Source: Glandiceps talaboti (Eukaryota; Hemichordata; Enteropneusta; Spengelidae). Taken from it: 64,000 nt of DNA. Of this stretch, positions 13,196 to 28,100 are shown one piece after another. The position numbers were made by a program, and so were the translations under genes. The stretch is taken from assembly GCF_964340395.1 (NCBI RefSeq), contig NC_135560.1, positions 4,980,498 through 5,044,497 of the forward strand, given 5' to 3'. The notes under the pieces are model-generated. The model was not told where the DNA came from. It saw only the letters and a program-made list of their open reading frames with translations, and searched no databases. Every line of letters begins with the position of its first letter. The first letter of the stretch is position 1.

Positions 13196-16100
13196 CTGCA
13201 TTGAAACAAAAAACATAAATACATACGGTGTAAGATACATTGTATGCCAATGGCTATCAAGGTTTCATTAATACTATTACAGATAGACACAAACTAAGTT
13301 ATTGTTGTGATATGTTGATATAAGCAATTGAATGGATGTTGGTTTAATTATTCTCTCAGTAGTTTGACATTTCAGATAGTTAGTTTTTCCTCAAGTGGCC
13401 ACACATCTTGATTACAGGGTGATTATACCTGTACAACACGAGGCACCATTATCACCCATTTGTTCAATCTACCACATCAAACAACAATTTATGTCTATCT
13501 TAGTAAACCGAAACCTCAATTGCCAGAGTAGTAATAATCAAAGGATGAATTTTTATTTCTCAAATGTAGATTTAGTGAACTGATATCACTAGATGTATCA
13601 CTAATCGACTATGAATGAATATTATGATATAGTGAATCACTTGTTGCCACAGTTCCAAGATTGTATCATGCACTATTTCATACAATGCCATATATTCTGT
13701 ATGTGTAGAGTTTTGTATTCTCTACTCAAGGGTATGGTTGTCACCTGACCATACCATGGGTTTACCAGTAAAATCCATCTGTCATTGATGGCATTTAGTA
13801 TTTGTTTAATAAAATCACGAGTGACTCACAATTACAGGAGCTCAACATGTCTTTCTATTGTTTAATGATTAAATTATTATTTCATATGTAATAAAAGACA
13901 AAACAAGCCGAAAAGTATTCAATGCAAAGCACCTTGCCAAAGGTTATCTGATGCAAAGAATTTGTGTGTAAATGATAAAAATGCTGTAGCATTGGCAGAG
14001 TTGCATACACGACAAGTAGGCAATTTTAGCCATCTTTAAATGGAAGTCACAAATGACCAAATCAGGCAATTTTCAATTGCCGCCAATCAGAATAGCCATG
14101 TGGGGGCACAGGCTACATACACAAATAACCCGATAGTCTCCATGGGTATGTATGTATATAAAATGAATTAAAAGATTTCTATTCATAATTCAATATCTAT
14201 AAAACTCTGAACATTTTCTAAAGAGGCATTGCAATAGGAACAAGACAATTAACACACGATGGTACTGTGTGTCAATAACAAAGTCACAGTAACCATATTT
14301 CACCTATTCATAATAAGCAATTTCCAAAGGAATTTTCCATCATGACATTAAATGTTAAATAGACATATTCTATCAGCTATATCATGTTGGCAAATATTAA
14401 TGTACCATAAGCTGACTGATCCATGAATTGGAATTATGATTATTTATTTCAAAAATATTATACATTTCTGCAATTTTACTAAAGTGAGTCTTTTCCATGA
14501 CTACTGTGACAGAATTCACCATGCAATAACTCTCATTACATTCAAAGTAATATCCAAACAGATGAGGAGCTCCTACTAGCTTTACTGGAAAGACAAATTA
14601 TTGAAATGAAGAATTCACCGATAGTGTAATTTGTATCCGCTATACAAGAAGCCTCAAAAGGTAAAAGGTCAGGCCAAGGTCATTAAATGCCACATTGATC
14701 AAATACTGAAGTCTGGTTTCATACAGTTCAAATTATACTAGTAAACCACTGATAGTTTTTATAAATTGATACACACACACTCCCCCACCCCCTCCACCAC
14801 ACACATACCTACATACATACAGATGGATGGATGGACGGACAGGCAGCCAGATATAAACATGCACACTAAAAAACCCCACACACATACAAATGCATTTGAC
14901 TAGAGGGTCAGTCACAGTAATTTCATGACATTACTGTATTTCCATGGATACAGGAAGTTCAAACTTACAGGTAGACTAGAGGAATCCATATCAATTTCTG
15001 TTTTCCAAATGTGATGAACAGACTTATCAATCACCTGCACCACACTGTCAAGGGTTGATTGTAAACTGACGGCTTCTTTGTCATAATGATACTGTACCAA
15101 CACTTTGAGTAGAGATGCTATGTCATCTAGAGATAAATAAAACATGGTGAGAACATTGTCTGTAACTATGGCAACACTGACAAAAGAAACATCTCTGTAC
15201 TGCATTACCATTGTGACTGGTATACTTAAGTGATAACAAAACTGAATGGCTATATAACATACTATCATGCCCACTCAGACAAATTATAATCAAGACCTTG
15301 AAGAAACGGCTTGAAATCACTAATGCATAATTCTTATTTTTCACATTTTTATCATTACCACATTTATGAAAAGGATGAGTCAGTAGGCTAGAGTTAAAAA
15401 ATGGAAAAAAGTGTGCAGGTAGATGTTGGTAATGCTTCCATCATTCTGGACAGTCAGGATTACTTACGAATGAAAAATAAAGTCTGAAGGTTGCCATGAA
15501 ATATTTAATTGATTTAAAGGTCACAAATTTCAGAAATAAACAAATTATTTTGGGTAAGAATACTCCCTTGTGTTGTCACTATCATACTACTGGTGATGTT
15601 CAGTTTTGACATCATTTCAAAACAAGTTTTTGGTCATTTTCAAGACATTTGTTCAGTTTGGGTATGGGAAACATAAAAATAAACAATGCCATGGTTGTGG
15701 TAGGTAAGTTGTGTCATAGGAGAACTGAAATAATAAACCAACACATGGTGTATGATAAAACAGATTTTATATACTAGTAAGCTGTCAATTCTATGCATGG
15801 TTTTGGTGTGAATTGTGAACGCAAAGAAATGTGACTTGATCTACCGACATCATTTGAACTTTAATCCAAGTCTTACCTTTCATTTTGTCAACTTTCTGAA
15901 TAACACTAGATAATGCCTCCAACAATCCTAAGTCTTCAAATTCACTGCCTTCTTTCAAACTGTATTTCTTGCGTTCAGCTTTTCTACGGTTCTTAGATGA
16001 TCTCCTGTGGAACATCCAGTCAATAACATCATTTAAACCAGGACATTGACAAGTTTAGTGTACAATAACATGAGTAGAGGACTTGTAATGCAAACACGCA

Positions 16101-19100
16101 CATACAAATATAATTGAAGTCGCTCCCTTGGACAATATCATGGGGGCGGGGACTCGGAAGTTAGCTTAAAATACAACATGATCATGAAATGTGTGTAAGC
16201 AGAAACTCACTGTGCTCACATTTATTTATTTCAATTATGTCTGTCTGTCTGTATGCCATGTATGTATGTGTGTACGTACGTATGTACGTACGTACGTACG
16301 TACGTACGTATGTATGACAATTACCACATTATGTCCCAACACTTTGAATTTCTGCTATCAGGGAGACGATTTTGTGTCCCAAAATCAGAACAGTCAGAAC
16401 CAAATCAAGTTTTGTGCCCACTTCAATAAGACTTTTAAATCAAACTAAATGATTGTATTTTAAAGATATCTGCTCTGCATTGCTTTGTTTTTAACATTTT
16501 ATCTGACCTACAGTGGTCAAAGATCATATTACATTTTATTTTGTATTTATTGTATCTTTATTTTAATATGTGTTTAATGTATGGCTCCACGTCACCGTAA
16601 TTTCTCTATGTGAGATAACAAAGATTTCTTGTATCTTGTACGTGTGTGCGTGCATGCATGCATGCAAATGTATGTATGTATGTATGTATGTATGTGTGTG
16701 TGTATGTATGTATGTATGTATGTATGTATGTATGTATGTATGTATTTATGTATGTATGTAATGTATGTGTGTCTTTATATATGTCTGTGCATGTCTGAGT
16801 GTATGTTTACATTGTGTTTACAAGTATCTCTATATGTATGAGTGTGTATATGTATCTATATATGTGTGCAAATACACTATTGACCAACAGCACTTGTTTA
16901 AAGGCAACAACTTGAAAATCCAATGAGAATAATGACCAATGGTGTTACCATGACCTTGGTAAAATTGTAACTTTATACTGATGTGAAACTCTAGTAGGGT
17001 TCATATACTTGTTACATTGTGTACAGATTCTATTACCGCAACACAATTTAATATATTTACTGAGGTAATCTCAACTATGGCTGTTTGATATTGAGATCAG
17101 ATGTACTGATTTCAATAACGATGTTGTACCAGCTGTGTTGATTGCTAGGCCTGAGGCCTGTCTTAGATGAGTTGATGGCTAGGCCTACATGTATATATCA
17201 CAGTGTTTTAGCTGCATTGATGGAGCTATATAGGGCCATGTCTGTATCAGCTGTGTTGATTTCCAGGCCTACATATGTCTTAGCTGAGTTGATCCTAGGG
17301 CCATGCTCATATCAACTGCATTGATTCCTAGGGCCATGCTTGTATCAGCTAAGTTGATTCATGACCCATGCTTGTATCAGCTGTGTTGATTTCTACAGCT
17401 ATTCAGGACAGATTACATCTATATATATTCTGGCTTCATATGACAGCATTATTGTATCGATTATATCTAGACTTTTCCTACACTGTCACTGATTTAGATA
17501 ATTAATCAAGTCTACCAATACATGTAGTAAATAATAACAGATTACATTTTACAAGTCATTTGACTGTATTAACTCACAGGTATATATAGACATTACTTTG
17601 TATTAACTCACAGGTATATATAGACATTACTTTGTATTAACTCACAGGTATATATAGACATTACTTTGTATTAACTCACAGGTATATATAGACATTACTT
17701 TGTATTAACTCACAGGTATATATAGACATTACTTTGTATTAACTCACAGGTATATATAGACATTACTTTGTATTAACTCACAGGTATATATAGACATTAC
17801 TTTGTATTAACTCACAGGTATATATAGACAATACTTTATATTAACTCACAGGTATATATAGACATTACTTTGTATTAACTCACAGGTATATATAGACATT
17901 ACTTTGTATTAACTCACAGGTATATATAGACAATACTTTATATTAACTCACAGGTATATATAGACATTACTTTGTATTAACTCACAGGTATATATAGACA
18001 TTACTTTGTATTAACTCACAGGTATATATAGACATTACTTTAGATTAACTCACAGGTATATATAGACATTACTTTGTATTAACTCACAGGTATATATAGA
18101 CATTACTTTAGATTAACTCACAGGTATATATAGACATTACTTTAGATTAACTCACAGGTATATATAGACATTACTTTAGATTAACTCACAGGTATATATA
18201 GACATTACTTTGTATTAACTCACAGGTATATATAGACAATACTTTGTATTAACTCACAGGTATATATAGACATTACTTTGTATTAACTCACAGGTATATA
18301 TAGACATTACTTTATATTAACTCACAGGTATATATAGACATTACTTTGTATTAACTCACAGGTATATATAGACAATACTTTATATTAACTCACAGGTATA
18401 TATAGACATTACTTTATATTAACTCACAGGTATATATAGACATTACTTTGTATTAACTCACAGGTATATATAGACATTACTTTGTATTAACTCACAGGTA
18501 TATATAGACATTACTTTAGATTAACTCACAGGTATATATAGACATTACTTTAGATTAACTCACAGGTATATATAGACATTACTTTGTATTAACTCACAGG
18601 TATACATAGACATTACTTTAGATTAACTCACAGGTATATATAGACATTACTTTGTATTAACTCACAGGTATATATAGACATTACTTTGTATTAACTCACA
18701 GGTATATATAGACATTACGTTATATTAACTCACAGGTATATATAGACATTACTTTGTATTAACTCACAGGTATATATAGACATTACTTTGTATTAACTCA
18801 CAGGTATATATAGACATTACTTTGTATTAACTCACAGGTATATATAGACATTACGTTATATTAACTCACAGGTATATATAGACATTACGTTATATTAACT
18901 CACAGGTATATATAGACATTACGTTATATTAACTCACAGGTATACATAGACATTACTTTGTATTAACTCACAGGTATACATAGACATTACGTTATATTAA
19001 CTCACAGGTATATATAGACATTACTTTAGATTAACTCACAGGTATATATAGACATTACTTTGTATTAACTCACAGGTATACATAGACATTACTTTAGATT

Positions 19101-22100
19101 AACTCACAGGTATATATAGACATTACTTTGTATTAACTCACAGGTATACATAGACATTACTTTGTATTAACTCACAGGTATATATAGACATTACTTTGTA
19201 TTAACTCACAGGTATATATAGACATTACTTTGTATTAACTCACAGGTATATATAGACATTACTTTGTATTAACTCACAGGTATATATAGACATTACTTTG
19301 TATTAACTCACAGGTATATATAGACATTACTTTGTATTAACTCACAGGTATATATAGACATTACGTTATATTAACTCACAGGTATATATAGACATTACTT
19401 TATAATAACTCACAGGTATATATAGACATTACTTTGTATTAACTCACAGGTATATATAGACATTACTTTGTATTAACTCACAGGTATATATAGACAATAC
19501 TTTGTATTAACTCACAGGTATATATAGACATTACTTTGTATTAACTCACAGGTATATATAGACATTACTTTATATTAACTCACAGGTATATATAGACATT
19601 ACTTTGTATTAACTCACAGGTATATATAGACATTACTTTGTATTAACTCACAGGTATATATAGACAATACTTTATATTAACTCACAGGTATATATAGACA
19701 TTACTTTGTATTAACTCACAGGTATATATAGACATTACTTTGTATTAACTCACAGGTATATATAGACATTACTTTAGATTAACTCACAGGTATATATAGA
19801 CATTACTTTGTATTAACTCACAGGTATATATAGACATTACTTTAGATTAACTCACAGGTATATATAGACATTACTTTAGATTAACTCACAGGTATATATA
19901 GACATTACTTTGTATTAACTCACAGGTATATATAGACAATACTTTATATTAACTCACAGGTATATATAGACATTACTTTATATTAACTCACAGGTATATA
20001 TAGACATTACTTTGTATTAACTCACAGGTATATATAGACATTACTTTAGATTAACTCACAGGTATATATAGACATTACTTTGTATTAACTCACAGGTATA
20101 TATAGACATTACTTTAGATTAACTCACAGGTATATATAGACATTACTTTGTATTAACTCACAGGTATATATAGACATTACTTTGTATTAACTCACAGGTA
20201 TATATAGACATTACTTTGTATTAACTCACAGGTATATATAGACATTACTTTGTATTAACTCACAGGTATATATAGACATTACTTTGTATTAACTCACAGG
20301 TATATATAGACATTACTTTGTATTAACTCACAGGTATATATAGACATTACTTTGTATTAACTCACAGGTATATATAGACATTACTTTGTATTAACTCACA
20401 GGTATATATAGACATTACTTTGTATTAACTCACAGGTATATATAGACATTACTTTAGATTAACTCACAGGTATATATAGACATTACTTTAGATTAACTCA
20501 CAGGTATATATAGACATTACTTTGTATTAACTCACAGGTATACATAGACATTACTTTAGATTAACTCACAGGTATATATAGACATTACTTTGTATTAACT
20601 CACAGGTATATATAGACATTACTTTGTATTAACTCACAGGTATATATAGACATTACGTTATATTAACTCACAGGTATATATAGACATTACTTTGTATTAA
20701 CTCACAGGTATATATAGACATTACTTTGTATTAACTCACAGGTATATATAGACATTACTTTGTATTAACTCACAGGTATATATAGACATTACGTTATATT
20801 AACTCACAGGTATATATAGACATTACGTTATATTAACTCACAGGTATATATAGACATTACGTTATATTAACTCACAGGTATACATAGACATTACTTTGTA
20901 TTAACTCACAGGTATACATAGACATTACGTTATATTAACTCACAGGTATATATAGACATTACTTTAGATTAACTCACAGGTATATATAGACATTACTTTG
21001 TATTAACTCACAGGTATACATAGACATTACTTTAGATTAACTCACAGGTATATATAGACATTACTTTGTATTAACTCACAGGTATACATAGACATTACTT
21101 TGTATTAACTCACAGGTATATATAGACATTACTTTGTATTAACTCACAGGTATATATAGACATTACTTTGTATTAACTCACAGGTATATATAGACATTAC
21201 TTTGTATTAACTCACAGGTATATATAGACATTACTTTGTATTAACTCACAGGTATATATAGACATTACTTTGTATTAACTCACAGGTATATATAGACATT
21301 ACGTTATATTAACTCACAGGTATATATAGACATTACTTTATAATAACTCACAGGTATATATAGACATTACTTTGTATTAACTCACAGGTATATATAGACA
21401 TTACTTTGTATTAACTCACAGGTATATATAGACAATACTTTGTATTAACTCACAGGTATATATAGACATTACTTTGTATTAACTCACAGGTATATATAGA
21501 CATTACTTTATATTAACTCACAGGTATATATAGACATTACTTTGTATTAACTCACAGGTATATATAGACATTACTTTGTATTAACTCACAGATATACATA
21601 GACATTACTTTGTATTAACTCACAGGTATATATAGACATTACTTTGTATTAACTCACAGGTATATATAGACATTACTTTGTATTAACTCACAGGTATACA
21701 TAGACATTACTTTAGATTAACTCACAGGTATATATAGACATTACTTTATATTAACTCACAGGTATATATAGACATTACTTTATATTAACTCACAGGTATA
21801 CATAGACATTACTTTAGATTAACTCACAGGTATATATAGACAATACTTTATATTAACTCACAGGTATATATAGACATTACTTTATATTAACTCACAGGTA
21901 TATATAGACATTACTTTGTATTAACTCACAGGTATATATAGACATTACTTTGTATTAACTCACAGATATACATAGACATTACTTTGTATTAACTCACAGG
22001 TATATATAGACATTACTTTGTATTAACTCACAGGTATATATAGACATTACTTTGTATTAACTCACAGGTATACATAGACATTACTTTAGATTAACTCACA

Positions 22101-25100
22101 GGTATATATAGACATTACTTTGTATTAACTCACAGGTATATATAGACATTACTTTGTATTAACTCACAGGTATATATAGACATTACTTTAGATTAACTCA
22201 CAGGTATATATAGACATTACTTTGAAACTGTAACACAAATGAAATACCATTACTATATTTGACATGGCTGTCACACAGAAATGTCAAATACCATATTTTA
22301 TTTCCATTTTATTTTATTTTATTTCATTTATTGGATAACCAACGTGAGCTAGTCCCATTTATAGGCTCCTTTGGTTCAGTGTTAGTGCAGGAGGAAATCG
22401 GAGTACCTGGGGAAACCTGCGTTGTTCGGTAGAGTCAAACTGAACAACACTCTTCTTACTTACAGTGTGGTAAATTTAATCAAACCCAGCTGACACCTAC
22501 CAGGTTTGAACCCTGGCTGCAGAGGCACACGAGCTAACCACTTGGCCATTGACAATTGACAATATATCTCCCGATCTTGTCAGATTCCATATATATCCCA
22601 TTCTTGTCAGATTCCATATATCTCCCAGCTTGTCAGATTCCATATATCTCCCAATCTCATCAGATTCCATATATCTCCACTCTCGTCAAATTCCATACAT
22701 CTCCCAATCTCATCAGATTCCATATATATCCCATTCTCGTCAAATTCCATACATCTCCCAGCTTGTCAGATTCCATATATCTCCCACTCTTGTCAGATTC
22801 CATATATATATCCCAATCTCATCAGATTCCATATATGTCCCATTCTTGTGAAATTCCATATATCTCCCAGCTTGTCAGATTCCATATATCTCCCACTCTT
22901 GTCAGATTCCATACATCTCCCAATCTCATCAGATTCCATATATATCCCATTCTTGTGAAATTCCATATATCTCCCAGCTTGTCAGATTCCATATATCTCC
23001 CACTCTTGTCAGATTCCATATATATATCCCAATCTCATCAGATTCCATATATCTCCCACTCTTGTCAGATTCCATATATATATCCCAATCTCATCAAATT
23101 CCATATATCTCCCACTCTTGTCAGATTCCATATATATATCCCAATCTCATCAGATTCCATATATCTCCCACTCTTGTCAGATTCCATATATATCCCATTC
23201 TTGTAAAATTACATATATCTCCCAGCTTGTCAGATTCCATATATATCCCAATCTCATCAGATTCCATATATCTCCCAATCTCATCAGATTCCATATATCT
23301 CCACTCTCGTCAAATTCCATACATCTCCCAATCTCATCAGATTCCATATATATCCCATTCTTGTGAAACTCCATATATCTCCCAGCTTGTCAGATTCCAT
23401 ATATATCCCAATCTCATCAGATTCCATATATCTCCCAATCTCATCAGATTCCATATATCTCCACTCTCGTCAAATTCCATACATCTCCCAATCTCATCAG
23501 ATTCCATATATATCCCATTCTTGTCAGATTCCATATATCTCCCAATCTCATCAGATTCCATATATCTCCCAATCTCATCAGATTCCATAATATCTCCCAC
23601 TCTTGTCAGATATCTCCCAATCTTGTCAATATCTTCCAGTCTGTTTTAATCTAATACTCTATTGACTTCACATTCAGAACATTACAAAGACCGATTCAAT
23701 TTCTGATTCAATTAACCTTAAAAATTGGTTTTGATATCAGTTTATCAACTGCCTATGGCTACAACCTGACTACCTAGCTTGACAAATATTACAACATCAT
23801 TACAATATTTCTCAAACTAGGGAGTCAGTGAATAATCAAAGGTGAAATTGCTACTTTAATGTTAGAACAAGAATTCAATCTTATCGAATTTCTCAATCCT
23901 GATTTCAAATTATGGTATGACAGGCCATCGGCAATCAAGGTTTCAACTAACTATTAAACATAAAATAAATGTATTCTTGCGACATGTTGATGTAAGGTAT
24001 TGAGTAGAATTTTGGTTTAATTGTGCATGCTCACAGTAGGGTAGTACTTCTGATGAATTCTATAATTTAGATTTCATGTATTGTCATTTTTGATCACTAA
24101 CATTTTGATTGCAAGACAGTTATCAGCACAGCATCTCAGTCTGACTAAAGGTTTCCAATATGGTATTGTCAGCATTTTACAGACAAGACGATCAGCTGGT
24201 GGTTGAATGAAGATCTGTCTACAAGATGTGTTCACTTATAAAAGTGAATGATATATATTATCTAGGTTCATTTAGTTTTCAGCATGATTACATCTTTGCC
24301 AATACTATCAGAACCATAGGAAATTCTGTGTATGATAAAGTGTAGTACAAAGCAGACCGGCTTAGATATTCCTCACAACATTAAACAACAGCTTGCCAAA
24401 TTAGTATGGAGATGAATTTGACCCCTTAGGTCAATCCATCTGACTTCTGGTTGTTCCATTTTTAGCAGGGGTGTCTGCTGCCTCTTAGATGACGTTGACA
24501 TATTCCACAGCATTGTAGGAACATGTTATGATGACATATCTATTTGACGTCAACCAGATGTATATAGATATATCGCTAAATTGAAAGGTGAAGTTTTAAA
24601 TCCCTTAGATAACATAAGCTCAGCTCAGACAACTGAAGGTTTAAATTACTAAGATTAACTTAAATTCATACTTCAGAAATTTATGTACATGTAAACAGTG
24701 TGCAGGTTGCTATGGCAACCATAAATTCTCGTCATGCCTGCTGTCTGTCACAAATCAACATATGGGATTTCCTGAAACTTAAGTCTGTACAATTACCAAA
24801 ATTTAATTCCGGATTAATGGAAGCCATTCAGATGATATGTTGTCCATCACCTAATATGGCCTCCTTTATGTAACCTTACTGAAACATCCTAGATTTGGGA
24901 AGATGTGTGGCAAACTACAGAGTGACTAAATTGTCACAGTAATGCAGTGTTGTGTCATATAGATGATTTCATTCATGTAGGGTATATGTGAAACTGATTG
25001 AAGGAATTTCAAAAACAGGTTTTCTAAATGAATTGAATTGAATTGAATTGAAATTTATTCCCCACAAGAAATAAACATACAGAAAAGAAATAAATGATAA

Positions 25101-28100
25101 CATCCAAAAGGAAAATGATTTTAAGTTGTGGGTGAGAGACTAGAAAATAGTTTTCAGAAAACTAATCGAGTCTAGCTACTCAATTTCACAAGCATCGAAT
25201 TGCATATCATTAAAAAAAATGTTGTGACTGTAGTTGCTCAAATTAACACTGATTACACAGTCAGAAAACAACAAACAACAATTGTTTACAGTAATAAGAA
25301 AACAGATAAACACACTACGGTGATAAGAAATTTACATGTCAACTGGTTAAAGCATCATGAAAACACAAATAACTAATAACCTTAATATGTACTTAGAATC
25401 CAGTGCTTATATTTTGATTTAAACCTAGCCCTGTTGGGGATATTTCTGATATCGTTGGGTATTTTGTTCTATAGCATGGGACCGACAAATTGAATTGAAG
25501 ACTGGCCAAGTCAGCATGAAGAACATGAAGATCTCCTCTTAATTTACAGCGAGTATTACTATCATGTGCAATAAAAGAAAAGTAGTTATGGAAGATAGGT
25601 GGAAGATTATTGTTTAGTGCATCATGCACAAAAAGACCTACTTGAAACTCATATTGTTTATATATGTCAAGTATGTCAAATTTTTTGAACAGGGTAATCG
25701 TATGTGCATTATACTTACTACCATGTATAATCCGAACGATCTTTTTTTTGTACAAGTAAAATGTCCTTTAAATGTGTTTTATATGCACTTCCCAAAGTTT
25801 CTAGTACATAACTAATATGTGGCAGTATGAAAGTGTTATAGAGCATGACAATAATTTCTCCTTTGTGTGCAAAATATGCTGCCGCCAAGACAAATTGTTG
25901 TCAAGACGAATTCCAATGCAAGATGTACAATCAACCTCCTTTATCATCTAGAGTAATTGAACCAGTGACTGAATGTTTAATTTGTTTACTCTTAATCACC
26001 ATATACTCGGTTTTGCTAGCGTTAATGGTCAGTTTGTTATCGTTACACCATTTATTCACATTTACAAATTCGAGTTCTGCTCGACTAAGTGATACGTTAT
26101 TATGTATGGGTTCAAAGAATGGAATAAATTTCCTTTGTGTTTAATACCTTGTACACAAATGTGATGATGTTTATGGGTGATTCCATTACTTTGCAGGGTA
26201 AATGTGAAAGTGACTGTGAACACTTTCAATAACACTTTTTTCATTCATGTTCTATACTATGTTAATTGCTTCGTGTAAGTGTGTGTGACGATCAAGTGAG
26301 AATGTGGCATATCAAACCATAGAAGATATTAATATCCTGTCTATATATGCTGAGGGCTGTGTTCTTCTTCTGTACATGCTATGATTAAAGGGGCACAAGC
26401 TGAGTTCATACTTTATTTGGACATAATAATACCCCATATTTAAAAAGTACTCGTAGGATTCTATTTCCTGAAGCACACTTAACCATAACTTGCAATAAAC
26501 TAAAATTGAAACCAGGTCTTAAGATATAACGTACAAATGATGACATAATTTATTATATGTATGACAAAAATGTCGAGGAAATCCCTACAGTGCAATCAAC
26601 TGTTCTAACAATGCCAGACAACACTTGTAATGTCATAGAAGGTATGCATCAATATTAACGCCATACTAGAATAGTTTAATCAAGGTTTTATATATTAAGT
26701 ATTTTCACTTGAGTTAAAGGTTTATAAACTTAGCTTTTGCCATTTTAAAGACAACACAGTATATTACATAATTAAAATGCTTACCATAGCAACACGATGA
26801 ATGACAATATCAAAATAGAAAATCACTCTCAGATTAGCAACATGCTGTTTTCAGTTGAGAAAATGAAACAGTCCTGGTCAGAGAGGTCACAGAGGGAAAA
26901 AAAATGAAAGGGGTCACAGAAAATGGAACAATCACGTTCAAAATTAAGACATATCAAAAAATGGAAGTTTGGGTCAAACGTCAGACTTGGAGAAATGGAA
27001 TCGAGGTCAGAGGTCATAAAAATGGAGTAGACCTAGGGCGCGTTCGGTAGATAAAATGCCCGCAAACGTTTCAAAACATTTTGTTCCCGAACGACTAATT
27101 GTCATAATTTAATCGCAGGCGACCTGGGACGAAGGAAGGTGGAAGAGTGAGGTGACTCGCCAAAAGCCAAGATGGCGGCCATAAATTCTCACTTCATTGG
27201 CGAACTTGAGATTTTGTGTAGGATTACTTTATATAGTGCACATTAGTTTTGATTCCGCACTGCAAAAAAGTTCATGGAATTGGTCATTTACAATTGGCAA
27301 CTGTATTTAGAAATACAAATACCTGTCGGCATAATGGTATGATCGATTTGACGTACATTGAGCGATGCAAGATAAACTTGGGGTCAGGTCACAGGTCAAA
27401 GATCAGCGTAAGAATAGTACATACATACATTACAGGCCTTTTTTAGCATCCTGACAGTACTGCAATGGTGTGATTTAACTATGCGCATTGTCTTTTCAGT
27501 GATGAGTGCTGAATGTACACAAAATGCGACAATCTTCTGTTTGAATGTGCCGCCATCTTTTGTTTTTCATGCGCAACATACATAATAGGGTTCGAAATAG
27601 GGCCAGGGTGCCCTGGCCAAACAATGACAAAACGTTTTGGCTACCGAACGTGCCCCAGGTAAGAGATCAGACTTGGGACTGTATTTGATGGAATCCATTT
27701 ACTTACCCAGATATCTTTGAGTTACTGGCTGAATACTGACTATGAGATGATCTACCAATACTACTGTAAGACGATCTACCAATACTACTTGTCTCTGAGA
27801 ATAAATCTCCATCTCTGTCGTATGGTTCATCTTCATCAAACAAACCTTGACTTCGTTTTTCTTTTGTTTCCCTGACAACCTGAAGTCTTGCTTTCTGTCT
27901 TTCAAACTGTAATAGCATTGATTCTAGAAGTGTTGTGTATGTGTTGTAATCTGGTAAGAAAACATAAGTGGTGAGTATGTATTAATATGAAACTATGTGT
28001 TTAAAGGGCTGTGACAATGATGTTGTATAGGCTGTGTTTAAAGGGCTGTGACGGTGATGTAGGCTGTGACAGTGATATTGTAGGCTGTGACGGTGATGTA

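Larger units (their letters stand above)
16005..17126. other. ELP1 intron, 3' part
   Basis: Microsatellites at 16236-16318 and 16640-16765; otherwise unremarkable. Confidence 0.6.

Noticed and set aside
22500-22552. A tRNA gene
   Set aside because: A and B boxes are present, but the cloverleaf is not complete and the sequence continues into a SINE body and tail.
17569-23640. Regularly spaced repeats that might recall a CRISPR array
   Set aside because: The whole unit is repeated with no unique spacers, and the setting is an intron of an animal gene.
22549-23649. Frames up to 216 codons rich in SDSIYLP and QIPYIS
   Set aside because: By-products of the 27-bp minisatellite in several frames and on both strands.
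25393-25755. A host gene encoding a 120-residue protein
   Set aside because: The sequence is the C-terminal end of a LINE reverse transcriptase with frameshifts upstream and a (TTCAA)n tail.
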